Source: Naumovozyma dairenensis CBS 421
Lineage: Eukaryota > Ascomycota > Saccharomycetes > Saccharomycetales > Saccharomycetaceae
Assembly: GCF_000227115.2 (NCBI RefSeq)
Contig: NC_016489.1
Coordinates: 372,001-436,000 of the forward strand
Direction of reading: 5' to 3'
Length of the DNA stretch: 64,000 nt
The notes under the pieces are model-generated. The model searched no databases and was not told the origin of the DNA. It saw only the letters and a list, made by a program, of their open reading frames with translations. This document shows positions 28,101 through 43,488 of this stretch, piece by piece (within the stretch, counting starts at the first letter, position 1; every line of letters starts with the position of its first letter). The position numbers were made by a program, and so were the translations under genes.

Positions 28101-31100
28101 AACGGATCCTGAAAATGTGGCAGATTTTGATTTAAGTGATATGCAATCTTTAGCTGAACCATTTGAGGATGATAACATAAGTATCATCACAGATGAAGAG
28201 CAAGGCCATGGATTTGTTAACACTAACGAAGCTTCTCAACAGCAACAAGCGCAACCAGACAATACTACTACTGCTGCTAAGCAAGCTCCAACTGATATCC
28301 CTGATGGCGATCTAGATTTCAATTTCTCTGATGACGATGCTACTACACCAAAAGCTGACAATAAGAAAGACTCTGGATTTTCTGCACTTTAGTTTCTGAA
28401 AAACTACTTATACACTTCGACAGGTCTTGTATACATATGTACAATAGGTCTACTTACATGTAGTTAACTTTTTTGTAGTCTATATATATCGTAGAAAATT
28501 ATATATACACTTTAGTATATGTTTGCGTGCTAATATGGAACGCGATACTATGATTAGTTCTTCTAACTGAAGCCAGTATGCTGATACACACTGATAAATG
28601 TTTAACGTTTCACCAAAACAAATCCATGATGTACTTTAACGCATCAGATATCGTTAATCCACGAAGTCGATCTTGCTGGAGGGTATTCTTCTACGTAGTC
28701 CGCATGTATGGGGTATCTTCTGTGGGAAGTGCCTGTAAGAGCCCCTCCGGGTAACGTCTTGTTGTGAATGAGAAGGAGAGCAGGAGCGGGGAGACATTTA
28801 GACAATCAAAATTTGACATGGGAAATTTCAAAACAATACGTACCTGTGTACTGCCTTTAAATAAGACAGGTGAAAGTAGCCGCAACAGTAACTCTCGAGT
28901 GTTTGACCTGTCTTGAGTAATACCACTCAAACCTTTACTCTTTAACTGTGCTGCCTCGAGATTTTTTATCAGTTATACCCCGTCAAATCTTTACCTTAAG
29001 CAAGGGAACTTCCACGGGCAGCTAGACGGGCGTATTTAGCTCTCTTTTAACTACATGTCTGATATCGCTATTTTAACGAACGCTATGAGTGATGCAAATA
29101 ATAGCTCGAATACCCCTACTCCAAATTTATCATCTCCAACACGGGTTGTTGCGAATGGTACTATCCCTGTGAGGGACGTCAATATGGAAGAGGGCATTCA
29201 AAGAACTTCGAATGAACAAGGATTCCATACCCAATTACAGAATGATATTAATAATAACATGAATTCAGGAAGCAATACTAATAATACAACTACAGTCAAG
29301 AAAAGAACTAAAGCTTCACGTGCATGCGACCAATGTCGTAAGAAAAAAATCAAGTGTGATTTCACTGAAGCTAAGAATATTTGTTCAAACTGTCAAAGAA
29401 ATGCTGAGAAATGTACATTCGAGAGAGTCCCATTGAAAAGAGGACCATCAAAGGGCTATACTAGAAGTCATAGCCATGCAGATAGATCTTCAACTATCAC
29501 TCCTTTACAGGAGCGAGAAATTGTTGAGAACACATCGCAACAGGTCAACATAGACGGTATAAGACAATATACCAAAGAAACAAGAAATTCAACAGGATCT
29601 ATTCTTCCTACAACACCGTCAAGGTCAGGTTCAGTTCTTTTACCGCCATTGACACAATATATGCCTCAGGCAGGCTCCAAAACAAATAGTATTATCTCTC
29701 TTAATAATACAACTACAATTCATCCAACTACAAGCGTGCCTAACACTGCCAGTTTAATGACCTTAGGATTGGGTCAACAACAATTCTGGAAGGTTCCATA
29801 CCATGAATTTCAAGGTCAGCGAAGAGGATCGATAGATTCTTTACCTAGCGATATATCAGTGCGTACACTTAATACACAGGAACAGTTACTTTATAACCCT
29901 GTACAAAAATCACCGAATCCAAACGGGGCAAGTCTAGCGGCATTGAATCAAACTAACACAGGAAGTACACCGGGAAGTAATTACTGGTCGTATTTCAAGA
30001 ACCCTACAAATTCAACAACAACGTCTGATGAAATTGGTGGTCAACTTAGAAGATCAAGTTCTATACCTTCATTGCTGAGAAATCCAACAAGCACTCTAAT
30101 CTTGGGTCAACCTCAATTGCCACCACCAACTTCAATGCAATCTCAACCTCCTGCTTCTCGACAACAACAACAGCAGTCCTTATATCCATATTCCCAGTTT
30201 TCTAAACAACCTCAAGGTATGAATCAAAATACATCAATTTCAACGTTCGGGCAATACGCTACAGACGGATTTCAATCAAGACAAGGGTCAATTGCAAGTG
30301 AAGCAATGTCTCCAAGCACAGCACCATTAAACCAAACAACATCTAGTTCACGTGTTCATTCCTTATCCAAACAAACACCGTTGAATGACGTAAAGGCAAC
30401 TTCTCCAAGAAGGCATAGCTCCCTGGAAGGATCGACTACTGACCTTTCAGGTACAGAAGAACACTTAAGAGCAACGAGTGATGAAAGCTATACAGCTCAA
30501 TTGCATAGACGAGGCTCAAAAGATATTACCCCCAAGATTAGGCAACTTGAAGAGGATAGTGCAACCGCGTCTCCTAATAAACCCGCAAAGCATCGGAAAA
30601 GAAATTCTGCCTCCAAAAAGGGTCATTCTGCAACAAGTAAGCAATCACCAGACCCAAGTTCAAGAGGTATAGCTCATAATTCTATCTCATCGCTCGATTC
30701 TTTGGTGGTAACAACTCCTTCGTCGAATACGCCAGCACGGCCAACAACTATCATATATGGACAAATCTCGGATGTTCATATAATTGATACGTATTATGAA
30801 TTTATCCATTCTGGGTTCCCCATCATTCCATTAAATAAAAAAACCTTAACTAATGATATATTATTGATTAATACCCAACCTATTTCAGATATACATGAAG
30901 TTAATAACTATGTCATTTTATGGTTCAGAAATTCTTTGGAATTACTAGTTCGAATAGCCTTGAAAAGAAGAAAAGGTGGACATTTCTTTGATAGTTTTAT
31001 GAATGATTTTCCTTGTCCCAATAACAATGAAGAACAAAATAAGACTCCTGAACAGGGCACAAATCTTCAACAACAAAAGCAACAAAAACAACAACAGCGA

Positions 31101-34100
31101 CAACAAAATGAATCTTTAAAAGACGATAACAATTTCATGGTACAAGCAGTTTTCATTTCTGCATTGAATGAATGTTTCCAAAAGATCGTTGATATCCATC
31201 CCAAATTCAGAGAAAATAAAGATCAAATATCGCCCAAAATTAAGATTATTTATTTATCAACCTTCATTCTACTAAATTATATTCTTGCATTTGTTGGATA
31301 TGACAATTCGTTCGTGTTAGGGATGTCTGTGACAATCTTTAACGAATTTAAACTATACAAACTATTGTTATTTGATGACGATATTTATTCCAATATAACG
31401 TCTAAGGACGATTCCGAGGACAATATAAACGGAAATGTTGAAAGTGAGGGACATAACAATACATTAGAATACAACATTATTTTCAAGAGACTGTATATCC
31501 TTCTCGTTATTTTTGATTCTTTGCAAAGTTGTACTTTTGGAGGCCCCAAATTATTAAATATCCCAATTCAAAATACTACAGATCTATTCTTCAGTGGCGA
31601 CTGTGACTCGAAATGGAGTCTTGAAGAAAATCCGTTTAAGTTACAAACTATCTTACATAGTTTAAAATTAGGTGAATTATTGACAGATCTCTCCATGAAT
31701 AGGAAATCATTTAATAGCTTTAACTCTAAAGATAATAATAATCAAATTTGGTTACCGAAATGTGATACCTGTTCTTCCGAAGGATTAATGAAGGAGAAAA
31801 GAGGGAAGAGTCCTCAGTTGCAGAAAACTTTAGACATTTTCCAATCTCAACATCCAGTAGAGTCATTGAAGATACCCGCATTATTCAGTAAACTCCTTAT
31901 TCGGAAACAGTATTTTACGAGCTATTTACTGCTGCTGAGCGATAAGATTGAAGAGCATAACAATACTACGAAAGATGTTCCATTTAATATGAGTATTGAA
32001 TTAAGTTCCCAATTAACAGAATCATTATGTTCTTTGATCTCAACTATACTTCAAATTCTAACAACCAATATGCGATTGAATCCAACTAATAGCATTGACA
32101 ATAATTATAGACCAATAATACCCCCGATGGGTTCTGATTCTGGTCAATCATCCGCGAGGACACCATCTACACCACAGCCATCTGCCATGTGTTCGAATGA
32201 CAATGAATTTTATAAGAAATTACTTGGTTTAAAAAAGGACAACGAGACTTTTTTATCAGATTTATCAAGAGGTACGATAACTCCCTTCGCCATAGGACTA
32301 TTGCATGAGATTCATAATATAACAGCACTTGTGAAACAAATGCCCACTTATTTAATTGGGATAGTAATGAGAAGTACTACCATGCAAGATAGTAATGTGC
32401 CAGGGGATTTAATGAAACCACAGGATTTAGTGGTGAAATTATCTAATTCGATGAATGAAGTTGTCCAGATCACCAGTTTATTAAACATAATCAAACCATT
32501 TAAAATATTTGAGCATGAACTGAATAAGAACGGTAATTTGGGTTTTAATATTGAAATAGAAGGTGAATCTCGTACTGAAAAATTATTTGGTAAGGAAGTC
32601 AAGAATGAAAATAATGATCCGGTCTTGATGAAGTTTATCAATATCGGTTGGAAACTATTGGATGATACCGAGCTTGGCTGGTATTAATGTTAATATTACA
32701 AAAAAATAAAAATGAAACATGGACAACACAGTTTCTTTCCTTCTATAATACCTTATATATGTAGCCATATCTACGCCATTGTAATATCGAATATATTCTA
32801 CTTCGTTAGCTCTCTTTTTATCTACGTAGTATAATGGAATTACTTATAGTTGAGCCTTTAACGTTTACAGAGAGTTTTTCTATTAGAGGCGTCTTTGGTC
32901 GGGCACTTAAAACAATTAGGGAACATAAAGGATTTGAGCATCCGAAAGACATAAAGACATAATGGACTTGGCTCGGCTACAAAGGTTAAGAGACATTAAG
33001 AGATAGTATTCAACCATCTAAATCCATACTATATGCTATTCACGTAGTCCAACCAAACAGTATATTACAATTTATATTTACAAAGAACTAATTTAGAGAA
33101 AGAACGTTTTCAAAAAAATGGAGATCAACGGAAACACCCTTGTGTTCCTGATCCTGATTCTTTTCTTATTTTTCTCTTCTCCAGGTGGTGATGGAGTGGC
33201 ATCCCAGTATGAATTCACTCAATTAGAGAAACTGAGGAACCAGTTTACTACTGAATATGAATCATTTCAGAATATGACTTATACTGATAACTTCCGAAAT
33301 ATTACTGGATTTAAACTTAGTTATCAAGATATAATAACGAATCGAGAAATTAATGCAACCTACCCTATAGAAAATAAAGATTACACTCATTGGGCAAATA
33401 ATCAGACATATCTATTGTTACCCGATCGTCTTATTGACACCATTAACACAAAGGTGTGGTCTACTCCGGGTGGTAGTCCGAATAATATATTTCCACCTAA
33501 TATTACCACTTCAATGACGGGCCATATTGAACTAGTTGCGAATGATGAATATACACCTATTAGAATGCCTGTTCCAAACTATTTTGAGCCGCCAACTGAC
33601 TTTGCAGAAAATAATCCACCTGGAGGTGAACAGTATTACGACGAATGGCCGAATTATGGCGAATTACATAATGTCACTTTTCAAAATGGTGAATTAAATA
33701 TACAGGTAACTCATTTAGATCAAGTACATACTGAATTGAACCAAAATGCAAAATATAAAAAACGTTTCAATTCGCAAGATGGAAGATGGAAGTTATTGAA
33801 CCTAAAAATCGAATTTTTCGATAAACTGGAGAAGGAGAAGCATGTGTCGAGTTCAATTGCTGTATATGATATTAGAAGAGGTCGTATTTTGGGGATGTCT
33901 CAAAGTTCAAAGTTCCATTCCTTATTTGCATTGCCACATTATATGAATCTTCGTAATGAAGAAAATAATGAAATTTTTTCAGAGGTTAAACTTTTGATCA
34001 AGGAATACTGGAATACTTCAAATTATGTGGACACTTTGACAATGTCAGATTTAGATCAGCTTTATGATAATGCACTTACAAAATGTGAATACATGGCATT

Positions 34101-37100
34101 CCTACAATTAGAACCTTGGAGTCAATACACAAAAGACCAAATCAAACAAATTGACGATGAACTAGATTGGCCTATTGGAAGACCAGTTAACATATCACAT
34201 ATACCGCCAGTATCTATCAAATCTGGGTTATTGTACTCACCTGATTGTGGAGTCCAACTCCAATTTAACGACGTTAAAGGGCCTAGAACCGAATTGAAGG
34301 TAAGAACAATCAGAATACATATAATAATTGGTATTTTGCTATTTGCGGCCCAGATTTATCTATTGCTTTGTCAAATGCAGCATACAAACACACCGTCAAG
34401 TATTAATAAAATATCATTCTATTCCTTCTCTATGATTAACCTTGTGGACGGATCCTTGGCTACATTATATTTCGTGGCGGCAAGCGTATTACCGGAACTC
34501 TACTTGCCTCTTGTTTTAAGCTCATTTTTGTCTTTTATTTTAGCTTCCATTTTCGAAACAAGGTATATGATATCAATATACGCATCTCAAGTCAATGAAG
34601 CCCACGTTGGTATACTTACACTTTTGAGAGGCCACCTAAGAAATGAAGATGATCATGTCCCAAGAACAACTATAGTTCCAGATGAGGCATCAATCAGTGG
34701 ACGTCTGTACGGTAGATTTTTCTTTTCACTGATCATATTCATTTTTGTTGTATCGAGTTCGACTTCCTGGCCTCGTAAGATTAGAATGATTTTCGAATAT
34801 ATTGCAATTTTTGCATTGAATTCGTATTGGGTCCCACAAATATTTAGAAATACCATTAAGGGGATCGCATCAAGGAGAGATAGAAGGAGGAATAATAGTC
34901 CAACAAATAGAAGACAAAACGAAATGCCGTTATTATGGAGATTTATCCTTGGTACTACGGTAATTAGAACTTTACCAATCATATATGTTTTTACTTACTC
35001 TGCCAATATATTTAGGCATCATAGAGACGTTACCTTTGTTGTGGTTCTTTCCTTGTGGTTAATTTTCCAAATTGCAATTTTATATTCACAAGATATTTTA
35101 GGGTCACGTTGGTTCTTGCCTCAACATAGCATTCCAGAAGGATATACCTATTTCAAGCCTATATCTTTACAGCATTCTATCGAGCATGGAGGTGGTTCTA
35201 AAGATGAACCATATACAGTTGATTGTGCGATATGTATGTCTCCAGTTCCCGTGTATATCGAGGAGGTAGAAGGCACACATAAGGTCGATATACATTCATA
35301 CATGGTAACTCCATGTAATCATATTTTCCATACAGAATGTTTGGAGAATTGGATGGGTTATAAATTACAATGTCCTGTTTGTAGAAGTTCATTACCTCCT
35401 TTATAAGTTGGTTAAAAAACAATTATTTATTATGTATATATTTTATATAATACATAATTTAACCCTTATGATTCATTCACTTGGAATACATATAAGACAA
35501 TTACTATTGGATGTTGAAGGAAATGATGATGTTTCTATGAGGTAAAAATTAAATTTTGAACAACAGTTTCCCTTTTGATTTTTAAGATTAAGTATTTTAA
35601 GATAAATTTGAGTATTAAACTTAAACAGAGTAATGGATAAAATGTAGTGTAAATTTCCGGTTGCGTTCAGTTTCTTATTTTTGAAAAGGAAAAAAAAGAT
35701 GGTGCCAATATTATGATGCAGCCTCTATTGTGAAACAAGCCAGCCCATGACCACAGGCGCCAGTTCTCGAATGTTTCTTGTATTGTTGTTTTTTCACTCG
35801 ATAATTTCCTGACACAGTCTTAATTTATGTAGCTCCGCGGGACATCTGAAACTTCTCCAGATTTATTAACTTCATTATTTTTTAAACGTTTTTCCCTCGA
35901 GCTTTCATGAGCAATGGCTTTTTTTTTGTTAATAGCAAAGAAAAGTTGAAAATAAATCTAGCATCTCAGATTGAATATGGTTCAACCAGAAAAGTATGCT
36001 ATCACTATTTATTGGTTGAGAAAGAGACTTTACCACCGAGCCTTTTTACTAACAGTGGGAATATGCAAATTAAACTTTGTATTTTAATATTCGGAATAGC
36101 ATCAAAGCATGTCTGTTCGACATGGATGGATTATTACTTAATACAGAAGATATCTACACCATTTCCTTAAATGAGATCTTGGCCAAATATGGTAAGGGAC
36201 CTTTAACATGGGATGTCAAGATCAGATTACAAGGTTTACCTGGACCCGAGGCTGGTAAGAGAGTCATCGAACATTATGGTCTTCCAATAACCGTCGAAGA
36301 ATATGAAAAGATGAGCGTTGAGATTCAAACAAGTTTATGGAGTAGTTGTGCATTTTTACCTGGTGCTTTAGAATTGATCAAATATTTACACTTAAAGAAA
36401 ATCCCAATTGCTCTATGCACTTCAAGTAATAAAACAAAATATCACGGGAAGACAAATCATTTAAGAGAAGGATTTGATTTATTTGATGCTATTGTTACCA
36501 TTTCCGATCCAAGAATTCCTAAAGGTAGAGGGAAACCACACCCTGATATTTGGCAATTGGGTTTGAAACTGTTGAATGAAAAATATAATACAAATATTAC
36601 TCCAGAGGAATGTTTAGTTTTCGAAGATGGGATTCCTGGGGTTCAATCTGGGAAAGCCTTTGGTGCTCACGTTATTTGGGTTCCTCATCCAGAGGCCTTT
36701 GATATATTAGGAGATGTTGATGCTGTTTTGGAAGGTAGAGGCGAACTGCTTACTTCATTGGATAAATTAGATAAAGCTAAATTTGGTTTGTAATTTCGGA
36801 AATCCCTTACAATTTTTGTAGTATTGAATAGATGCTACATGTAGAAATATACGTGAAAATAAATTTTTATTATTTTACTATGCAAAAATATTTTTTTTCT
36901 TTGATTAATTATGTATGTGAATAAAATGATGGCATATATATATATATAAGGCGGTGATATTATGAAATGGAAATAATATATTGTTATAGATTATAGTCTA
37001 CAGAGAGATAAGTTCTTTGTTATCGTTGCCATTGGAAATATGACTTGACTTACCATTGATGTTTAAATAGGTATGAAATACTTTCACCATTATGTAAACG

Positions 37101-40100
37101 ACGAATACTTTCAGCCAAGACACCACTGATATCAATAACATCCAGTTTAGGACATGATTTCATTTTTTCTTCAAATGGAACTGTATTTGTACAAACGACC
37201 TTATCTAGTTTAGAACCATTGATATTTTGGATAGCATTACCAGATAGGACACCGTGAGTGACAATGGCTATGACAGACCTTGCCCTATTTTCCAAAAGAA
37301 TATCAGCAGCTTTAGCTAAGGTACCACAAGTGTCAGCCATATCGTCTACAATGATGCAAATTTTATCTGTGACATCCCCGACCAAAACCATACGAGACAC
37401 TTCATTAGCTCTTGCTCTTTCCTTATGAATTAAGGCAAAATTTAAATCCAATCTATCAGCTAATCCAGCAGCACGTTTAGCACCACCAGCATCTGGTGAT
37501 ATAATGATAGCATCTTGAAAATTAACATTTTCTTTAATATATCTGACGACACTTGGTTCAGCGTACAGGTTATCCACAGGGACATCAAAAAACCCTTGAA
37601 TTTGTGAAGCATGTAAGTCCATAGTAACCACATGATCACAACCAGCGGTGGTTAACATATCCGCCATTAATTTGGCAGTGATAGGAGCACGGGATTTATC
37701 CTTTCTATCTTGTCTTGCGTATGGGAAATTTGGGATAATTGCAGTAATTCTTCTTGCGGAGGCAGTCTTGGAAGCGTTAATCATGATCAGTAATTCCAAG
37801 ACACGGTCATTGACAATACCTGAACCGATTTGAGTAATGATGAAAATATCTTGATCTCTAACGGACTGTCCAATAGAGAAGGAAACTTCTCCTGTCGGGT
37901 CTCTTTTCAAAGTGGAATCTGTTAATGGTAAACCCAGCCTCTTGGAGACTAATTCAGCTAGACCTCTATGGACGTCTGGTGCTAATAATTTAATAGAATT
38001 ATTGGCCATATTTTCTTCTTGCGAGTCTGAAAAGTGGAATGGGAAGCTAAGGTAGCTGAAAAGACAAAGATGTCAAGGGGGGTAGGTTGTTAAAACGTTT
38101 ACCGTCTACACATTCAAGTATTATAAGTCAAAATTATAGCAAGAAAGAACGAAATGTGAACCTAACTTGCCTCATCTACTTCACCTTGTTTCCAAATTAT
38201 AAGGCTTCTCGATGGGCCTTTAATTTTTTTTTTTCTCATTTGAATTTTTCAATTTTTTTTTCTTCAAAGCCGAGGAGTATTACCCGGTGGTTCATCCTTT
38301 TCGGCTCAGCGGTTAATTTTTTAAGGAACCTCTATATATATCATATTATATTCTTTATTTGTTTGTTTATTTATATTTTTACTATATATTAGGTGGCAAA
38401 TTATAAAACAGTACCATCATCAACAAATGAGAAACATATCAACATTGAGTGTCGCTTTTACATGGTTGCTATGAATACACATGTTACAAATGACTCTCGT
38501 TCTGCTTTTCTCCAGGTAAAACCTATATGTGTTGCATTATCACAAATTGCGTTCCTGCCGAAAGAGTCTTTCGATCCCGAATCTAAGACTTTGTTAGAGA
38601 CATTGAAGAGCCTAGAAACGGTTTTATCGAGTTTCCCAGATGCTTCGCTTTCTTTGAACTTTGCTGATTATGTTTTCATACCTTTATCAAGTCTTCTTAA
38701 ACAAAATGAGTTGGGTCAATCTCAAACGGAATACGTACTATTGATATTCTGTCAATTATCAAGACTTTGTTGGCTCCTGCGTGGTACTTTATCAGAGAAA
38801 TTGGCTAAACAATGTTTTCCACTGCTGACGTTTTTAATTAGTCCCGATAAGGAGAATTTGAAACTGAAAGAGGCGTCTAGTCATTTCAAAATCTCTGCTG
38901 TGAAGACATTGTATCAATTTTTCAAATCCTTAAAAAACCAATCATATTCAACCACGTACTTTCAAATTGATAAAAAAGATGCGCAACTACCTACTTTGGC
39001 CCATACCATTTCGATTTTCCTTGATCTTCTGCTGGATAATCCCCAATCACCAAACTTACTAGATTCAATTTTAAATTCCCTTAATATTCTTTATTTTGAC
39101 ATTATAAAAGACGGTGAACTATTATCATTTGTACTTCCAGGGAATGTATCGACTTTATCAAAGGTTCTTAACCTTCCCGGGAAAACGGTAAACTATAAAA
39201 TCGTATGTCTTACGCTGAAAACTCTAGGATCATTATTACAATTAGTCTATAATGATTCTGTACTGGGTGTTCAAATCATCTCTAAAATCCAAGATTTAAG
39301 TGATATAACTAAAACGATTACTGATTTTGATGATAATGATATCCATTCTCAACTAGAAAGTATAGAAATGAACTCGCCTGGGAATCATAGAAATTCAAAT
39401 TGGTTAAAAGCAACATCCCAACAAGTAAATTTGGCCTTGAAGGGGTTTATACCAAGGCTGATATCAAGAAATAATAGGCAAATAGATGAATCGTTAGTGT
39501 CATTTGTTTCAAGTTTGATGCTGGACTGTTCATCCTCATTAAAGCCTTGTGAATCAATATTCATAGAGACATTAGTATCTTTACAACAAAATCCGTTATA
39601 TCAATTAGCAACACATAGTAAAGAACTATCAAAATATGTTGAAGATAAGTTGCAAAATTTGAACAGGTTTATTCAATTCGATCAATCCAATGAAATAAAA
39701 TCATTGAATTTTGCTACAAATATTCTGGTCAATAACGCTAATGAGAAAATCAGTAATATATCAATGATAACCAATGATATAATCAAGCAAATAAATGATT
39801 CGTTAATAGCAACATCAAATTCAGATAGCCGGTTATTATCCAATGTTAATGGTAAGTCAAAACAGAAAAAAGTTATAGAACAAAGTAGTAATGTAATAGT
39901 AAATGATCTACAATCATTCCAAAATTCAAAAGACAATACTTTAGGGAAACATCAATTATTGCCTAAAATATCGAAAGAGATGGAACATGAAATCACCAAT
40001 TTATTAAATCGAATAGGTTCAAATATGGAATCTCAAGATTTACAATTTTTACTGAATCATTTGTTATCAAATCAAACCAAAAATTCCACTTCTCTTTCAG

Positions 40101-43100
40101 AAAAAATGATTACTCTATGGACTGCAACTCAATTATTAAATAGTCACGGATCGGACCATTTCTCTAGCCTATCTATTACAAATGAGGATAATCCCGAATT
40201 TTTAACCTTTAATGATAGAGATGAACAGCAATTAGGACCGCAATATAATGAAGCGTGTTTTACCATTTTAGAATATTGTAACGATTTATCGGAAGAAATT
40301 TCAATCAATTTAGAATCGTCAACACATTCGATGACACAAGAAGAAGAACGAGCACTATGTATCGTGCTATATTCCATCAGTAATGTAAGCACACTGATGG
40401 GAACTGATTTTGCTATGGAATTAATTGACCATTTATATATTGTTATTGATAACTTGGCAAATTCATCTTATTTAGTACGTTCATTTGCTCAATCTTGTTC
40501 TATAAATATTGCTAATTTATTATATGATGGATCAGTGAAAGAACTAATCTTACAAAATGTTGATTATTTAGTGGAATCCATTGCAGTGAGATTAAATTCC
40601 GGGATGATGAATCATGTTGGAACTATATTAATGGTTATTTGTAAAATTGCTGGATTCAAAACTATAAGGTCCTTCCAAGATGTTATTGAAACAATTTTCA
40701 AATTATTAGAATATTTCCATGGTTATTCTGATTTATGTTTAGAATTTTTCCAATTATTTGAAATCATTATATTAGAAATGAAAAAGGAATATTTGGCTAC
40801 TAATACAGATGATAGACGATTGGATCATCAAGTTGGTAATGTCAACAGTTTCAAACCATGGGGGATGAAGAATATTGACCAATTAATTCAAGTTTTAGAG
40901 ACGTTTGAAGAAGGCGATCAACTCACAAACCCGTCACCTGATGACTATCCCCTAGATGAAGATGAGCCAAAGAATTTTCAAGACTATTTTGATTCTAAAT
41001 TAAGAGAAGTAGACAGTGATGACGAATCAATAATGGACGAAGTTCAAAATGTCGAAGGAGAAGGAGTGCTAGAAAATGATGATGGTGAAGAGGAAGAAGA
41101 AGATGAAAAAGACGACGACGAGGATAAATGGGTTTCACCAATTCCAAATGATGCATACAAAATCTTATTACAAATATTTAGTTACAGTGATAGATTATTA
41201 ACACATCCGTCAAAACCATTAAGGATACAAATTTTACGAACATGTCAAATTTTAATTCCAATGATATCTACACAACATTCATTATTTCTACCACAAGTTG
41301 CCCAATTTTGGAACACGGTGGTGAAATGTAGTCTTGATGATGATTTTAATATTATTAAATATTCCATGGAATGTATTGAGTTATTAATGCATTTTGCAGA
41401 TGATTTTATAACGAAACGGTTTTTCGAATTCTGGTCAAGATTAAAGAATGAATCAGTTCTATTGAAAAAAATCAATAAAATTGGGAATATAGAAGGAATG
41501 AAATCACAAGCTTTACAAAAATTCCCCATTATCATAAGAGATGCATTGTTAGCGATGTCAAAGATGTTATTGGAAGGTATCAAAATTACAGAATTTTCAC
41601 TTCCTGAAACGATAATGGTAGAGATGATTGAAGTTTGCCTTAATGTCTTACCTGTGGATGAAGTTGCAAGTAGATCTTTAGTTATTGGCGATATCGTTTG
41701 GAGTATGAAGTGACCGACGTCTTCTAAAACAAGGACAATTAATAATAATAATAGCATATGTATTAATTTTTTTAAATAAGAAAAAAAAAGATAGATTGTA
41801 ATTTACTTGTTATATCGCTAGTTTAGGATTATCTATTAACTATGTTCGGGTTTATTACATAGGTTAGTTTCTGTTACTGAATTCCTAAAGGTTCTGAAGT
41901 AGATTCCGTTGCAGAGTTATCATTAGTAGTTCTTGAAAGGATCGTCGTCACATATGCGGGTGATACACTTTAATATAATCCTCGTTATACTTAATCAGGG
42001 TACAACTAGTATGCAACCTTATATTATCTCCATCGTTAAATATATAAACTTAGGTATGATTTAAAGCAACTAAAATCAACCTTTGTATTTTTTTTTAAAA
42101 CAAATAATTAAATTAGAAACACACTATCTCGAATAAAATAAATATATAAATATATATATATGTAACTCAATCAATCATTTTAATTATAGTAGTAGTAGAA
42201 GTAGTAGTAGTAATCACATGAAATGATATGTTATACATAATTTTTTCTTTTTCTTTTTTAATACATCGGAAGGAGAAGAAGAAGGGAAGGAAAAATGAGT
42301 TGGAGAGAAAAGTGAATTGATTTTTTTTTAAATTGCAGATTTTTTAAACATTTAATTTTTGGAAGTATAATACAGTGGTAAATTTTTTTTTTTCTTTTCT
42401 TTTTAACGTTCCCAGTATTTCTATCAATCAGGATTGAATATACAAAATTCAATGAACATATATATGCATGTATAATAAATATATATATATATATATATAT
42501 GTTCATTGATTTCTTGGCATTACTGAATGTGATGAAGTCAAAGAATTTGGATTTGGATTAAATTGTGATAACAAAGAATTTTGAGTTGGGTTCATTATTG
42601 AATTTGCTGCAGCGGCGGCGGCAGCTGTAGTTGTTGCGGTCGATGTTGTTGTTGGAGTAGTAATTGTTGGAGTATTAGTATTGGTATTAGATGCTGAACC
42701 GTTTAAATTAGGATGATTCATTGGAGGTAATGAATTTGGTGTTAAAGAATTACTTTGAGATTTTTTTGCATTTGAATTTTTCTTCTTATTTGATCTTGAA
42801 TTTGCATTTGGTAAATCTGTATTTTCATCTTCTGGATAACACTTTTCCCATTCCTTTAATCTTTTCTTATAAGTTTCAGTATATTCTGCTTTTTTAGTTG
42901 GATCTAATTCACGCCATTTTTCACCTATTATTTTTGTAATTTCAATTAAATTTTTATCAGGATTTTCCTTAACAATTTGTGGACGAATTTCTTGTGTGAA
43001 TTGAATAAATGGACCTGAGGGTCTCTTTGGTGGTAAAGTTTTTTCATATTCATCTCTTAATATTCTATATTTATCCCAATTTGTTCTAAATTCATCATAA

Positions 43101-43454
43101 TAAGGTTTTTTTTCGACGTCAGTTAATTCTTTCCACCTTGCTGAAGCTAATTTAGATAATTCTGGTACTTTAGCATCAGGGAATTGTTGTAATAGAGTAT
43201 TTCTTATTGACATTGAAAATAAGAAATAAGCAGAAGAAGGTCTTTTAGGGCCTTGTTTTTTCAATTGTTTTCTTCTTTCAATTCTACTTTGAGTTGAAGA
43301 TAATTTTTTTGGAACAGGTAATTGTGGTTGTTGTTGTTGCTGTTGTTGTTGTTGTTGTTGTTGTTGCTGTTGTGGTTGTTGTTGGTGTTGATGTTGCTGT
43401 TGATGATGATGAGCGGCTTGTCGTTGTTGTGGAATAGACTGTTGAAGATGTTGG

Positions 43455-43488
<34 letters not shown>
